A stretch of DNA of 64,000 nucleotides from Enterobacter soli ATCC BAA-2102 (GCF_001654845.1 NZ_LXES01000051.1:186001-250000), one strand, 5' to 3'; positions 24,933 to 33,203 are shown, counted from the first letter of the stretch. The notes: generated by a model not told the origin, from the letters alone. Translations and numbers: made by a program.

Positions 24933-26042
24933 GTGCCATTATTAGAGCTACCAGATGAAGGTAACAACATGGCAAATGCACAGTATGAGAAGGGAAAGAT
25001 CGTCCTTGAGCATTCTAAAAACCAGGTAAAAAAGGCTGGAGAGTGCATACGTAAGGGGAATGGTGATATCGAAAAAGCTATCGAAATTATTCAGCAGTAC
25101 CGCGCTGCACATCTTTACCCGCTGATGATCATCAAAAACCTTGTGTCGAAGCACGCTCAAAAGATAAATAAAAATGCTCTGATAGCTCGGCGTTTAAAGC
25201 GACTCCCAACAATTATTGATAAACTCCGGCGTAAAACGCTTGATGGCGTCACTCCAAACTCTATTGCAGTAACTCGAATGAGCGATATTGGTGGCTGTCG
25301 TGTTATTGTTGAAAACAGGTTGCAACTGCTTTTGTTGGACTCCTCCCTAGATAAAAGTAGAACAACTCATAAGTCAAAAGTTAAGGATTACATAAAGCAT
25401 CCTAAGCCTACTGGTTATCGTGGCATTCACAGAATTTATAGTTGCTACGATAAAGATGAGGCTCACCAATGGAAAGGGTTCGATATTGAAGTTCAACTAA
25501 GAACAAAGCTGCAACATTTATGGGCTACTACCATTGAAGTTGTTGACTTATGTGAGGGTCGTACTCTTAAAACAAATCCATTTGAGTCAAATCACTCATG
25601 GGTAGATTTTTTTAGATTGATGAGTGAATTTATAGCTGACGAAGAAGAGTTTATTTCTCTCACTCCGCAAGAAAAAAACAAAATTAAAACCCGGCTCATT
25701 AGCCTAAATGATAAACTCAATGCAATTGAGAAATTGAGATCATTTAATCGGCTATTCTCAGATAAAGATTTAGATTTATCAAAAATCAAAGGTGGTTACG
25801 TCATTATTGCTTTAAAAGGCAATAAAATATATTACAAAGTGTACACGACATTACAAAAGCATTTAGCTATCGAAGCTTATTCGGTCGTTGAAAAAGATGA
25901 AGACGCAAACGGCCTGTTTGTTGAAATGGATGATTTGCGTAAATTATCCTATGCATATCCCAACTATCTAATTGATACAAGATTTTTCATTGATAAGTAT
26001 GAGCTTTATACCAGTACAAAGTATTGGGAAAAGCATCGGTAA
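24933..26042 (+). CDS. RelA/SpoT-domain nucleotide pyrophosphokinase-like protein
   Basis: The 369-residue protein starts at GTG 24933, 5 bases after AGGAGG. A RelA/SpoT synthetase-type domain spans about residues 85-205: RMSDIGGCRVIV (114-125), GYRGIH (161-166) and IEVQLRTKLQHLWA (185-198), in which Glu186, Gln188 and Arg190 match the conserved synthetase positions. No HD hydrolase domain is present. A C-terminal region of about 160 residues has no motif I know. Such proteins make (p)ppGpp-type alarmones or, as toxSAS enzymes, modify tRNA or nucleotides to stop growth. It is the first gene after pL and much AT-richer than neighbours, suggesting recent acquisition as cargo. Confidence 0.85.
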   Translation: MPLLELPDEGNNMANAQYEKGKIVLEHSKNQVKKAGECIRKGNGDIEKAIEIIQQYRAAHLYPLMIIKNLVSKHAQKINKNALIARRLKRLPTIIDKLRRKTLDGVTPNSIAVTRMSDIGGCRVIVENRLQLLLLDSSLDKSRTTHKSKVKDYIKHPKPTGYRGIHRIYSCYDKDEAHQWKGFDIEVQLRTKLQHLWATTIEVVDLCEGRTLKTNPFESNHSWVDFFRLMSEFIADEEEFISLTPQEKNKIKTRLISLNDKLNAIEKLRSFNRLFSDKDLDLSKIKGGYVIIALKGNKIYYKVYTTLQKHLAIEAYSVVEKDEDANGLFVEMDDLRKLSYAYPNYLIDTRFFIDKYELYTSTKYWEKHR

Positions 26043-26059
26043 ATTATCACCTCTTACCC

Positions 26060-26083
26060 AAGGTCGCAATGGCGACCTTTTTT
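26060..26083 (+). terminator. Terminator after the RelA/SpoT-domain gene
   Basis: AAGGTCGC-AAT-GGCGACCTT is followed by TTTT. It would separate this gene from the rest of the pL operon unless antitermination occurs. Confidence 0.8.
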
Positions 26084-26259
26084 ATTGCCTGAGCCTTGGC
26101 GGTTATCCAGTCTTCAACCATTCCAACAGGAGGAAGATGATAGTGTTCTGATGGATGACCGCCCTTTTTATTCAATGTGTCCGCTTCCGGTGTTGGCTGG
26201 GTTTCCCTCCCCAGCGCGGGTTCAACTCCTGCCGGATGCCTAATTAATCGGTGACCACT

Positions 26260-26412
26260 ATGACCTTCCGTAACGTTAATTTTCAGTACGGCGATCTGAT
26301 GCGCACTCCTCGGGGTGTGCAGGCTGTTCGCAACCCTAAAACCATCGCCCGTATCTGGCGGCGTAGCTGGATTTGCAGGCTGCTTACCCTGAAAGGCGAT
26401 CCAAATAGTTAA
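26260..26412 (+). CDS. 50-residue basic phage protein
   Basis: The open frame begins MTFRNVNFQYGDLMRTPRGV and ends RLLTLKGDPNS, with many Arg and Trp residues. It lies just ahead of the 119-residue gene with a weak GGTGA ribosome-binding sequence. Length, position and absence of a competing frame make it plausible. The function is unknown. Confidence 0.5.
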   Translation: MTFRNVNFQYGDLMRTPRGVQAVRNPKTIARIWRRSWICRLLTLKGDPNS

Positions 26413-26424
26413 CCGGAGAGAATT

Positions 26425-26784
26425 ATGTCCGACTCAAAAAATACCACGCCATTTAGTCAGCAGTTGGCGTATATCAATAAAGGCACTCTTGATACCGAAT
26501 TAACCGAAGCACTGGCAGCAGTAATTAAAGCCGTTCGCGAAACCGGGAAAAAAGGTGCTTTAACGCTCACGCTTAATTGTTCGATGCTGAACACTCGTGA
26601 CGAAAACACCATGAAGGTTACGCCAAAGGTAACCCGCACCATTCCCGAACTGGACCGCGCTGATACCATCATGTTCTCTACCGCTGATGGTGATCTTCTG
26701 CGTGATGACCCAGCTCAGACACAGCTCGATTTAAAGGTTATTGAGCAACCAGCTCAACCAGCACCAATTAAGCTGGCCCAGTAA
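26425..26784 (+). CDS. Hypothetical protein of the pL operon
   Basis: This 119-residue protein begins MSDSKNTTPFSQQLAYINKG, contains the beta-rich ALTLTLNCSMLNTRDEN, and ends in a proline-rich tail (EQPAQPAPIKLAQ). It follows GGAGAG and precedes the DUF2303 gene. The two genes are often neighbours in prophages, but neither has a known function. Confidence 0.7.
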   Translation: MSDSKNTTPFSQQLAYINKGTLDTELTEALAAVIKAVRETGKKGALTLTLNCSMLNTRDENTMKVTPKVTRTIPELDRADTIMFSTADGDLLRDDPAQTQLDLKVIEQPAQPAPIKLAQ

Positions 26785-26825
26785 CTCCCTCGACTTAAAC
26801 ACCAACCGTAAAAAGGAAATATTCA

Positions 26826-27638
26826 ATGTCTCAAATTGAAGGCTCTGCTGTGCTCGAAATCCGTGATCTGGTTTCTGCAACACTGAAGACTGAAACGGAT
26901 ATCCCGTCTGTAGTTGTGCCAGATGGTTATCAGGTCCATTCACTTGAAACCATGCAGTTGGCACCATCGCGTATTCGCCAGGCTACAAACCTGATCTCAC
27001 CAAGTTCGCTGATCGCTTATATTCAGCGATTCCGTGATTCCCGTTCTGTTGTTTTCGCGGATAAGACAAAAACCCGTATCGTCGCCGTGCTGGACTTCCA
27101 TCAGGACGCCGAAAACCCGAACTGGGCGGCGCACAAAGCTGTTTATGACTGCCCGTTCTCCGATGAGTGGCGGTCATGGACTGCCAGCGATGGCAGCAAA
27201 ATGGACCAGATCAACTTCGCCGAGTTTCTGGAAAACAACATTCAGAATGTTGCGCCGATTAGCGATTCATATGCTGGACCTTCAGGCACTGAACTACTGG
27301 AAATGGTCCTCGCTTTCCAGGAAACCCGTAAGTCTGAGTTTAAGTCTGTTAAACGTCTTTCTGATGGTACCTGTCAGTTCCAGTTCAGCGATGAAAAATC
27401 TGGTTCCGGTAATACCAAAATGCCGGAAAAAATCAGCCTGGCAATTTCACCATTCCACAACGGCTCCCCATACCAGGTAGATGCGCGTATTCGTTATCGT
27501 CTTCGCGATGGTCAGTTAGTTCTCTGGTACGAGCTGATCGATCCTAAGAAAGTCGTTGAGCACGCATTCCAGGAAATCGTAACCGATATGGAAAACCAGC
27601 TCGGTGAAGACCTGCCTATTTACGAAGGCTCTATCTAA
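26826..27638 (+). CDS. DUF2303 protein (YfdQ-like)
   Basis: The 270-residue protein shows the DUF2303 pattern: VPDGYQVHSLE, SLIAYIQRFRDSRSVVFAD, VAVLDFHQ and WRSWTASDG. The family is common in lambdoid prophages, including E. coli CPS-53 (yfdQ). It lies with ParB-like and Lar-like genes in the early region. Its molecular role is not established. Confidence 0.85.
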   Translation: MSQIEGSAVLEIRDLVSATLKTETDIPSVVVPDGYQVHSLETMQLAPSRIRQATNLISPSSLIAYIQRFRDSRSVVFADKTKTRIVAVLDFHQDAENPNWAAHKAVYDCPFSDEWRSWTASDGSKMDQINFAEFLENNIQNVAPISDSYAGPSGTELLEMVLAFQETRKSEFKSVKRLSDGTCQFQFSDEKSGSGNTKMPEKISLAISPFHNGSPYQVDARIRYRLRDGQLVLWYELIDPKKVVEHAFQEIVTDMENQLGEDLPIYEGSI

Positions 27639-27724
27639 CCCACCACTTCGACATCGTGTGTTGTTTTATGTGCCCCAGTTTGGGGCACATAGCAAAGCAC
27701 TCCCCACTATTTGAAGGAGAAACC

Positions 27725-28564
27725 ATGCCAAGCTTAGGCCAGCTCTACAATGACAAAGATGCAGGATTAACTACCCGCAAAACGTACAACGTCCCTCTTG
27801 AAAAAATTTATGCCGAAGAAGGCTATAACGTTCGTGAGCTCAACCAGGCTCACGTCGAAGAATTTCGCGATGCCTTCATTGCCGGGGAATACATCCCCCC
27901 TCTTGCAGTGGAAGTTACTGAACGTGGTGTGAAAGTGATCGATGGTCACCACCGTTATCATGGTGCGCTCGCCGCTGTAGAAATGGGGCATGAGATAGTT
28001 CGTCTGGAGTGCAAAGATTTCACCGGCAGTGAGGCCGATAAAATCGCCTTCATGGTTACCAGTTCTCAAGGTTTAGCACTCACACCACTTGAACGTGGTG
28101 CCGCATATCATCGCTTGCAAAATCAGGGCTGGAGCTCTGCTGAAATTGCCGTAAAAGTAAAGCGTTCTGAATCTGACATCCTCCAGCATATCCAGCTCCA
28201 CGAATGCACTCCTTACATAAAGAAACTGGTGCGCGATGGTTCAATGAATTACGCAATCGCAATCGGCATATCTCGCGAACATGGCGTATACGCAGATCGC
28301 GAAGCTTCACGGCTTATGAAGAAAGCTGAAGCGGCCGGAAAGAAAAAAATAACCAAAAGCATTGCCAACCCCCAATTCAACGCAGGGAAGGCCAGAAAAT
28401 TTCTTGAGCTTATTTCTGCATGTGCAGTGGACTCTGGCGAGAGTCTTCTTATTGAAGTACCACCAGCAATGCAGGCTGAAATAACAACCATTCTTCGAGA
28501 GTTTCGTCACGAAGCTGATGAAACCAGCCATCAAGAAGGTCAGAACAATGAGTCAGTTAGCTAA
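27725..28564 (+). CDS. ParB N-terminal-domain protein
   Basis: The 279-residue protein starts at the ATG at 27725 after AAGGAG. A ParB/Srx-type domain spans about residues 20-110 (IYAEEGYNVRELNQAHVEEF, IPPLAVEVTERGVKVIDGHH with RYHGA next), followed by a helix-turn-helix region (SSAEIAVKVKRSESDILQHI). ParB-like proteins bind DNA and some hydrolyse CTP; no ParA partner is nearby, so a plasmid-type partition role is unlikely and a regulatory role is more probable. It overlaps the next gene. Confidence 0.8.
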   Translation: MPSLGQLYNDKDAGLTTRKTYNVPLEKIYAEEGYNVRELNQAHVEEFRDAFIAGEYIPPLAVEVTERGVKVIDGHHRYHGALAAVEMGHEIVRLECKDFTGSEADKIAFMVTSSQGLALTPLERGAAYHRLQNQGWSSAEIAVKVKRSESDILQHIQLHECTPYIKKLVRDGSMNYAIAIGISREHGVYADREASRLMKKAEAAGKKKITKSIANPQFNAGKARKFLELISACAVDSGESLLIEVPPAMQAEITTILREFRHEADETSHQEGQNNESVS

Positions 28565-28769
28565 ATGTCCAGACTGTGGACAAGCCCCATCAGTAAGAGT
28601 TCGTAGTCGGGGGATGAACTGGGGTTCTGCTGAAATTCGCTGTGCTAATGCATGTCCTGGTCGCCGCGCGGGATTTTCATTTCCTCCAGGTGGTGAGGAT
28701 GCAGCACGCCGGGAACTACACGAAAAATGGAAAGTCATCGCGGCTCAACGTACTGGGGAACCAAAATGA
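28548..28769 (+). CDS. Zinc-ribbon protein, restriction-alleviation Lar-like
   Basis: The 73-residue protein begins MSQLAKCPDCGQAPSVRVRS with a CPxCG zinc ribbon, a second cysteine pair (RCANACPG) and an ending (EDAARRELHEKWKVI) like that of Lar proteins, which reduce type I restriction. The similarity is in architecture. It overlaps both neighbours, so expression is coupled. A role in anti-restriction is inferred. Confidence 0.65.
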   Translation: MSQLAKCPDCGQAPSVRVRSRGMNWGSAEIRCANACPGRRAGFSFPPGGEDAARRELHEKWKVIAAQRTGEPK

Positions 28770-29557
28770 AACTCACGCTGAAAGAAATGAACGGCCTTCT
28801 TAACGGTAAATGCCTCCCATCTGATCTTCTTACCGGCGAAACACTTGCTGATTATCTGTTCCGTAAATTTGATGAAGCTCGGCAGCAACTTGAAGAGTCT
28901 CATCGTGCTCTGCGTGCAGAGACTACTGCTCACGAAAATACGCAGATGCAAATGGAGAAGATGGCCGCGGAGAATGCGGGGCTGAAGGCTGGAATTGGCT
29001 TTTTCAGCTATGACTCAAGCGGATACTATGAAGAACATGATACTGCCGAAAAAGCCGCTGCATTCGCGGAGGATTCAATTTCTGAATATCGCGACAATGC
29101 ACCTGATGGATGGTCGGACGAAGTCGAGAGCGTAGTTTGGGGTGTGATAATGCAGCGCGCGACTATGACTGGACTTAGACCTGTTACCGAAGATGACAAC
29201 GTCGCACCCGGAATTGAAGAATGGTGTGATTACACACTTCTTCCTGGTATAGAAACCCCGGCCACCGACGCTTTTATGGATGACGTGTGGGCCAGCGCCA
29301 TTCCTGAAGGTTACGTGCTTGTTCCGCAGGAAATGCACCTGTCATCCGAAGCTATGGAGGGGATTTGCTACCACTGCGGAGACGGCGACCAGAAATTTGG
29401 CGAATTCACTGATGGTCTGTTGTTTGTTGGGGACGTCGATTACGGCGATGGGAAGAATGTGCATGGTCTGCACATCGCAACAGCCGATTATCCCGAGGAA
29501 GGATGCGCGACAATCTGCGAGTTCGCCGCCCAGCTTCGCAAAGGAGTGCAGTCATGA
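28766..29557 (+). CDS. Modular early phage protein with GYVLVP motif
   Basis: The 263-residue protein starts at the ATG at 28766, overlapping the Lar-like gene. Residues about 25-70 form a charged helix (FRKFDEARQQLEESHRALRA). A later block (ATDAFMDDVWASAIPEGYVL and VPQEM) is a modular pattern found in many lambdoid early proteins. A CYHCGDGDQ cysteine pair follows. Its function is unknown. Its stop overlaps the next start (ATGA). Confidence 0.7.
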   Translation: MKLTLKEMNGLLNGKCLPSDLLTGETLADYLFRKFDEARQQLEESHRALRAETTAHENTQMQMEKMAAENAGLKAGIGFFSYDSSGYYEEHDTAEKAAAFAEDSISEYRDNAPDGWSDEVESVVWGVIMQRATMTGLRPVTEDDNVAPGIEEWCDYTLLPGIETPATDAFMDDVWASAIPEGYVLVPQEMHLSSEAMEGICYHCGDGDQKFGEFTDGLLFVGDVDYGDGKNVHGLHIATADYPEEGCATICEFAAQLRKGVQS

Positions 29558-30510
29558 GCCCTAACGAAAAGCAAAAGCTTCTTCAACGTCAGTCTCTTTC
29601 TCTCGATGCAAAGATTGAAATGACAAAGCGCCGTATCCGTGACTTTTACGACCACTTTGATGGAGAGGTTTACCAGTCTTTCAGCGGCGGAAAGGACAGC
29701 ACTGTCTTACGTCACATCATCATGTCTATGGGATTAAAGATGCCATTTGTCTTTAGTAACACAGGTCTTGAGATGCCGGAGATTGTTGACTTCGTAAGAG
29801 CGCAGGCCAGCAAGGATGATGGTGTCGTTCAGGTTAGACCAATGGTTCCGTTTAACCAGGTATGGCAGGAATACGGCTTGCCGATTGGCAGCAAGAAAGT
29901 TGCGAAGATGATTCGCGTCCTCCAGGAGGGAGATACGGGTCGGAACAGCAATATGCACACGCTTTATAACACCGGTGTTAACTCTAAAGGCCAGTTCGCT
30001 AAATCATGGAAGATACCCGAGAAGTGGCGAGTATTCGTCAACAATGAAGCCCCGCGCATCACTGACCTGTGCTGCGACTTTCTCAAAAAAGAACCCTTGG
30101 ACACTTACGCGAAGGAAACCGGTCGACACGGCATCAGCGCAATTATGGCTGACGAAGGTGGGGCGCGTGAAATACGTACCCAATGCAACGTTTATGATGG
30201 CAAGCGTCCCAACTGTGCCCCAATGCTTTTCTGGCTTGAAAGTGATGTCTGGGAATACATAAACACCCGCGAAGTTGAAATCTGTGAAGTATATTACGAC
30301 AGAGAGGTCAATGGCAGACACGTTCCGGCAGAGAAAAGAACCGGCTGCATGTTCTGCGGCTTTGGCGTCCATATGGAAAAAGGGATGAACCGCTTCCAGC
30401 GTATGGCCATTACTCACCCCCGGCAGCACTCCATAGTTATTGACCGCATGGGGATGGGTAAAGCTCTTGACCTGATAAACGTCAAATACATTCCGGATGA
30501 TGAGGGCTAA
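29554..30510 (+). CDS. PAPS-reductase/DndC-like PP-loop protein
   Basis: The 318-residue protein has the PP-loop SGGKDS at residues 44-49 (YQSFSGGKDSTVLRH), the VFSNTGLEMPE segment that follows it in adenylyl-sulfate or PAPS reductases, and C-terminal cysteines (TGCMFCGFGVH) that could bind an iron-sulfur cluster. Related proteins reduce PAPS or, as DndC, take part in DNA phosphorothioation. No dndB, dndD or dndE gene is nearby, so the substrate is unknown. It overlaps the preceding gene by 4 bases. Confidence 0.8.
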   Translation: MSPNEKQKLLQRQSLSLDAKIEMTKRRIRDFYDHFDGEVYQSFSGGKDSTVLRHIIMSMGLKMPFVFSNTGLEMPEIVDFVRAQASKDDGVVQVRPMVPFNQVWQEYGLPIGSKKVAKMIRVLQEGDTGRNSNMHTLYNTGVNSKGQFAKSWKIPEKWRVFVNNEAPRITDLCCDFLKKEPLDTYAKETGRHGISAIMADEGGAREIRTQCNVYDGKRPNCAPMLFWLESDVWEYINTREVEICEVYYDREVNGRHVPAEKRTGCMFCGFGVHMEKGMNRFQRMAITHPRQHSIVIDRMGMGKALDLINVKYIPDDEG

Positions 30511-30513
30511 CCA

Positions 30514-30903
30514 ATGAGCACTCTTACCAGAGAATTCACCAAAGAGCAGTTAATGGCACTAATTTCAGAGGCTGGGGAATGGGCTGAAATATACGAACAT
30601 CCGATTCACGATAAGCCTCAAAGGGATTTCTTCGAAGACATGGCGCGTGTAATGACCGCTTACCTCGCGCTATTAATCTCCTCGCCTGCGCCGGTAGTGC
30701 CGGATGGTTACGTACTGGTTCCGATTGAGCCGACAGAAGATATGATCGTCGAAGGTTTCGAGTCCGAGCCAGATGAGAGCTTTAGCGATGAGAAGGAGTG
30801 GGAAGCATATGAAGCCATGAGTGGATGCCAGCAGGCAGCACACCGGACTAAGTTATGCTGGGCGGCGATGATTGCGGCAGTGCCGAAACAGGAGAATATT
30901 TAA
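30514..30903 (+). CDS. Small modular early phage protein
   Basis: This 129-residue acidic protein begins MSTLTREFTKEQLMALISEA and contains VPDGYVLVPIEPTEDM, the same lambdoid module seen in the gene two places upstream. The ending (CWAAMIAAVPKQEN) is typical of DUF-type proteins in variable early regions. The function is unknown. Confidence 0.7.
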   Translation: MSTLTREFTKEQLMALISEAGEWAEIYEHPIHDKPQRDFFEDMARVMTAYLALLISSPAPVVPDGYVLVPIEPTEDMIVEGFESEPDESFSDEKEWEAYEAMSGCQQAAHRTKLCWAAMIAAVPKQENI

Positions 30904-30904
30904 C

Positions 30905-31471
30905 GTGAACCATTTAATGATCGACCTCGAAACTATGGGGAATAAACCTAACGCCCCTATCGTCTCCATCGGTGCCGTGTTCTTTGATCCTTCAACTGGT
31001 GAACTTAGTGCGGATTTCTATCGCGTTGTGAGCCTTAAAAGCTCAGTAGATGGGGGCGCAATACCTGACCCCGACACTATTATGTGGTGGATGAAGCAAA
31101 GCGAACCTGCCCGAATGGCTATTTGTGATGAAGATGCGATAAGCATTTCTGCCGCACTGATTAAGCTGAATACTTTCATTCTCGATAACACTGATATTGA
31201 TAATGTTCAGGTGTGGGGTAATGGCGCTACGTTTGACAATGTTATCCTCCGTGCCAGCTACGAGCGTGAACTTGTCCCCTGCTTGTGGAAGTTCTGGAAT
31301 GACCGAGATGTTAGAACCATTGTTGAACTTGGTCGGTCATTAGGTTTCAATCCGCGCCGAGATATCCCGTTTGAAGGGGATATGCATAACGCGCTGGCAG
31401 ATGCACGACATCAGGCTAAATATGTCTCTGCGATCTGGCAGAAATTAATTATGGCCCAACAAATTAATTGA
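30905..31471 (+). CDS. DnaQ-like 3'-5' exonuclease (ExoVIII/RecE-type short form)
   Basis: The 188-residue protein starts at GTG 30905 and shows DEDD exonuclease motifs: MIDLETMGNKPNAPIVSIGA (ExoI), VQVWGNGATFDNVIL (ExoII) and HNALADARHQAKYV (ExoIII, with His and Asp). It probably degrades single strands or trims ends during recombination. It sits directly before the excisionase in the pL operon. A start 11 codons upstream is possible but would overlap the preceding gene. Confidence 0.85.
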   Translation: MNHLMIDLETMGNKPNAPIVSIGAVFFDPSTGELSADFYRVVSLKSSVDGGAIPDPDTIMWWMKQSEPARMAICDEDAISISAALIKLNTFILDNTDIDNVQVWGNGATFDNVILRASYERELVPCLWKFWNDRDVRTIVELGRSLGFNPRRDIPFEGDMHNALADARHQAKYVSAIWQKLIMAQQIN

Positions 31472-31481
31472 GGAGGTGTTT

Positions 31482-31667
31482 ATGACTACTAGCGATTTTA
31501 TGGAAGAGCAGGAAGTATTCGACCTGCTCAAAAAGAAAAAAACGGCTGTCTGGCGCTTACGTAAAGAACGTGGTTTTCCTGAACCTGTACTCACATATCC
31601 GTCACGCTATCTCCGTAAAGCAGTAATGAAATGGATAGAAGAAGGTGGCGTCAACCGATCTGTTTAA
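31482..31667 (+). CDS. Excisionase / AlpA-like DNA-binding protein
   Basis: The 61-residue protein starts at the ATG at 31482, with AGGAGG just upstream. The pattern EEQEVFDLLKKKKTAVWRLR followed by GFPEP and RYLRKAVMKWIEEG is a MerR/AlpA-type winged helix, used by phage excisionases. It converges on and overlaps the integrase end by 17 bases, as expected for a directionality factor. Confidence 0.8.
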   Translation: MTTSDFMEEQEVFDLLKKKKTAVWRLRKERGFPEPVLTYPSRYLRKAVMKWIEEGGVNRSV

Positions 31668-32820
31668 CATGCCAGAATATCTTATCGGCATAAAGTTCAT
31701 ACGCGTCTTTCTGCTCCACCAGCCAATCGTGTTTGTTGTACACAGCCATCACTCCTCCAAGCTCATGCCCCAGCATCTTTTCGGTGACGTGGGGCATGAC
31801 TCCTTCCCCAGATAGATTCGTTACCAGTGAGCGCCTAAAGTCATGCGTTCGCCACTCCGGTATATCAATTACATCCCTGAGTTTTTTCATATAGAGATTT
31901 GCTGAAGAACGGTCAATTGCCTTGCCCAGCTCCTGACCAGGAAAGAGAACGGTATTCCCGGCATTCAGTAATCTTTCAATATATGGTTTTACCTGGTCGA
32001 ATATCGGCCTGCGGATAACGTTACCCATCTTTGAATGTTCTGATGGCGTAGTCCAAATAAGGTCATCCATGTTGAACTCGCTATCTGTAGCCAGGCGAAG
32101 CTCTGAAAGCCTGGCTCCCCAGAGCAGCAGTAGTTGGTGTAGAACCTTGTTAGAAGTGACGATCTTACTGTTTTCCAGAGCCAACCATATTTTTGCAAGT
32201 TCGGTATAGGTAAGAACCCTACTCCCGACATCTGGTTTCTTTCCAATGGTTTTAACGCTGAGCTTCAGGACTTCGCATGAAGGGATCAGCTGTCTGCTGA
32301 TACACCAATTCATCACTGAACGGAGCTGGAGCAATAACACCCTGGCCTTTTTCCCGTTTTTCTTTTCTTGTTTATCGAAGAACCGCACCCATGCAGAAAC
32401 GGGTATGTTAACTACCGGCGCGTCTGGAAATTCTGTGTACATGGTGTTGTACACAACTGACTTGTACAGCGTCTGAGTGTTGGGTTTCAGGGTTTCAACA
32501 TACTTACTCCACCACTGATCCAGACATTCTTTAAGAGTCAGCTCTCCATCTTCTTTGGCAAAATAATTTTTAGGGTTCAGTCCCTTGAGGTACAATTCGC
32601 GCATCTCACCGACGACAACACGCGCATCTTTCAGGGTAGTAGCAGGATAACGGCCAATAGAGAGGCGGACGGGCTTACCGTTCCAGCGATAACGGTATTG
32701 AAACGTAATCGTTCCAGTTGGGGTGATACGTACACTCAGGCCATCACCATCTGTGACTTCTGGCGCACCAGTGTATGGTTTGTCATTGATGCTACGGAGT
32801 TTGGTATCACTGAGGGCCAC
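31651..32820 (-). CDS. Prophage tyrosine integrase
   Basis: The 389-residue form starts at GTG 32820 (ALSDTKLRSINDKPYTGAPE), matching the start of the arm-binding DUF4102-type domain. Catalytic motifs are Arg in WGARLSELRLATD, HDFRRSLVTNL, GHELGG and the Tyr in AVYNKHD. It recombines phage and bacterial attachment sites. Its 5' end lies about 195 bases from the argW 5' end, so the attachment site is probably in that interval or in the tRNA. The longer frame to 32994 lacks homology-like features. Confidence 0.9.
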   Translation of the reverse strand: MALSDTKLRSINDKPYTGAPEVTDGDGLSVRITPTGTITFQYRYRWNGKPVRLSIGRYPATTLKDARVVVGEMRELYLKGLNPKNYFAKEDGELTLKECLDQWWSKYVETLKPNTQTLYKSVVYNTMYTEFPDAPVVNIPVSAWVRFFDKQEKKNGKKARVLLLQLRSVMNWCISRQLIPSCEVLKLSVKTIGKKPDVGSRVLTYTELAKIWLALENSKIVTSNKVLHQLLLLWGARLSELRLATDSEFNMDDLIWTTPSEHSKMGNVIRRPIFDQVKPYIERLLNAGNTVLFPGQELGKAIDRSSANLYMKKLRDVIDIPEWRTHDFRRSLVTNLSGEGVMPHVTEKMLGHELGGVMAVYNKHDWLVEQKDAYELYADKIFWHVKQIG

Positions 32821-33015
32821 GGCTCTGTATCCTGTACACACTGATTTTCTGCATTCTGTACTCAATCTGTACGCAATGGCAAGTGAACGAAGTGATTTTC
32901 TTTGCGGATGGATATGAACGGACAGGAAATAAAAGAGATGAAAAGCTTGATGGTGTGAGGACTCTTGAGATAACATGCGACACAAGGTGAACACTTAAAA
33001 ATCAGTTAGTTCTAC

Positions 33016-33087
33016 GTCCCCTTAGTTAAATGGATATAACGAGCCCCTCCTAAGGGCTAGTTGCAGGTTCGATTCCTGCAGGGGACA
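33016..33087 (+). tRNA. argW: tRNA-Arg (CCT anticodon), CCA not encoded
   Basis: The cloverleaf is complete: acceptor arms GTCCCCT and AGGGGAC, anticodon stem AGCCC/GGGCT with loop CTCCTAA (anticodon CCT) and T arm TGCAG/CTGCA. It matches enterobacterial argW. The discriminator A is followed by ATA where CCA is normally encoded, because the satellite joins here. The 3' end is attL of the satellite. Maturation would need tRNA nucleotidyltransferase. Confidence 0.95.
33068..33083 (+). repeat. attL core of the satellite (inside argW 3' end)
   Basis: TTCGATTCCTGCAGGG is identical to 44081-44096 and covers the T loop and 3' acceptor part of the tRNA, the classic P4 integrase target. Confidence 0.85.
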
Positions 33088-33203
33088 ATACCCTTTCATT
33101 TCATCACGTTTCAACACACTTCACCTCCTCCCTTAAAACCAGCAAAATCAGGGCTTGACGCCTTGAACATGGTTTCAGTTCATTTCATGACATTACATGA
33201 TTC

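Larger units (their letters stand above)
1..32990. mobile_element. Lambda-like siphovirus prophage (left end outside window)
   Basis: The gene content and order are those of a complete long-tailed temperate phage: integrase and excisionase at the right, divergent cI/cro immunity, replication, Q, lysis, terminase, HK97-type head, tail and J-type tip protein at the left edge. The late genes are collinear and all on the minus strand, with stop/start overlaps and no visible disruption, so the prophage may be functional. The left attachment site lies beyond position 1. The right boundary falls between the integrase start (32820) and the tRNA-Arg 5' end (33016), but no repeat inside the window fixes it exactly. 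Confidence 0.9.

Noticed and set aside
26190-26250. tRNA-like T arm (GCGGGTTCAACTCCTGC) between the RelA/SpoT-domain gene and the 50-residue gene
   Set aside because: No matching acceptor, D or anticodon arms are found upstream; a tRNA remnant is possible but not supportable.
1-33000. Helper-satellite pairing of this prophage with the adjacent P4-like element
   Set aside because: The satellite carries Psu- and Delta-like genes that point to a P2-type helper; the prophage is lambda/HK97-like, so adjacency is probably due to the shared tRNA region.
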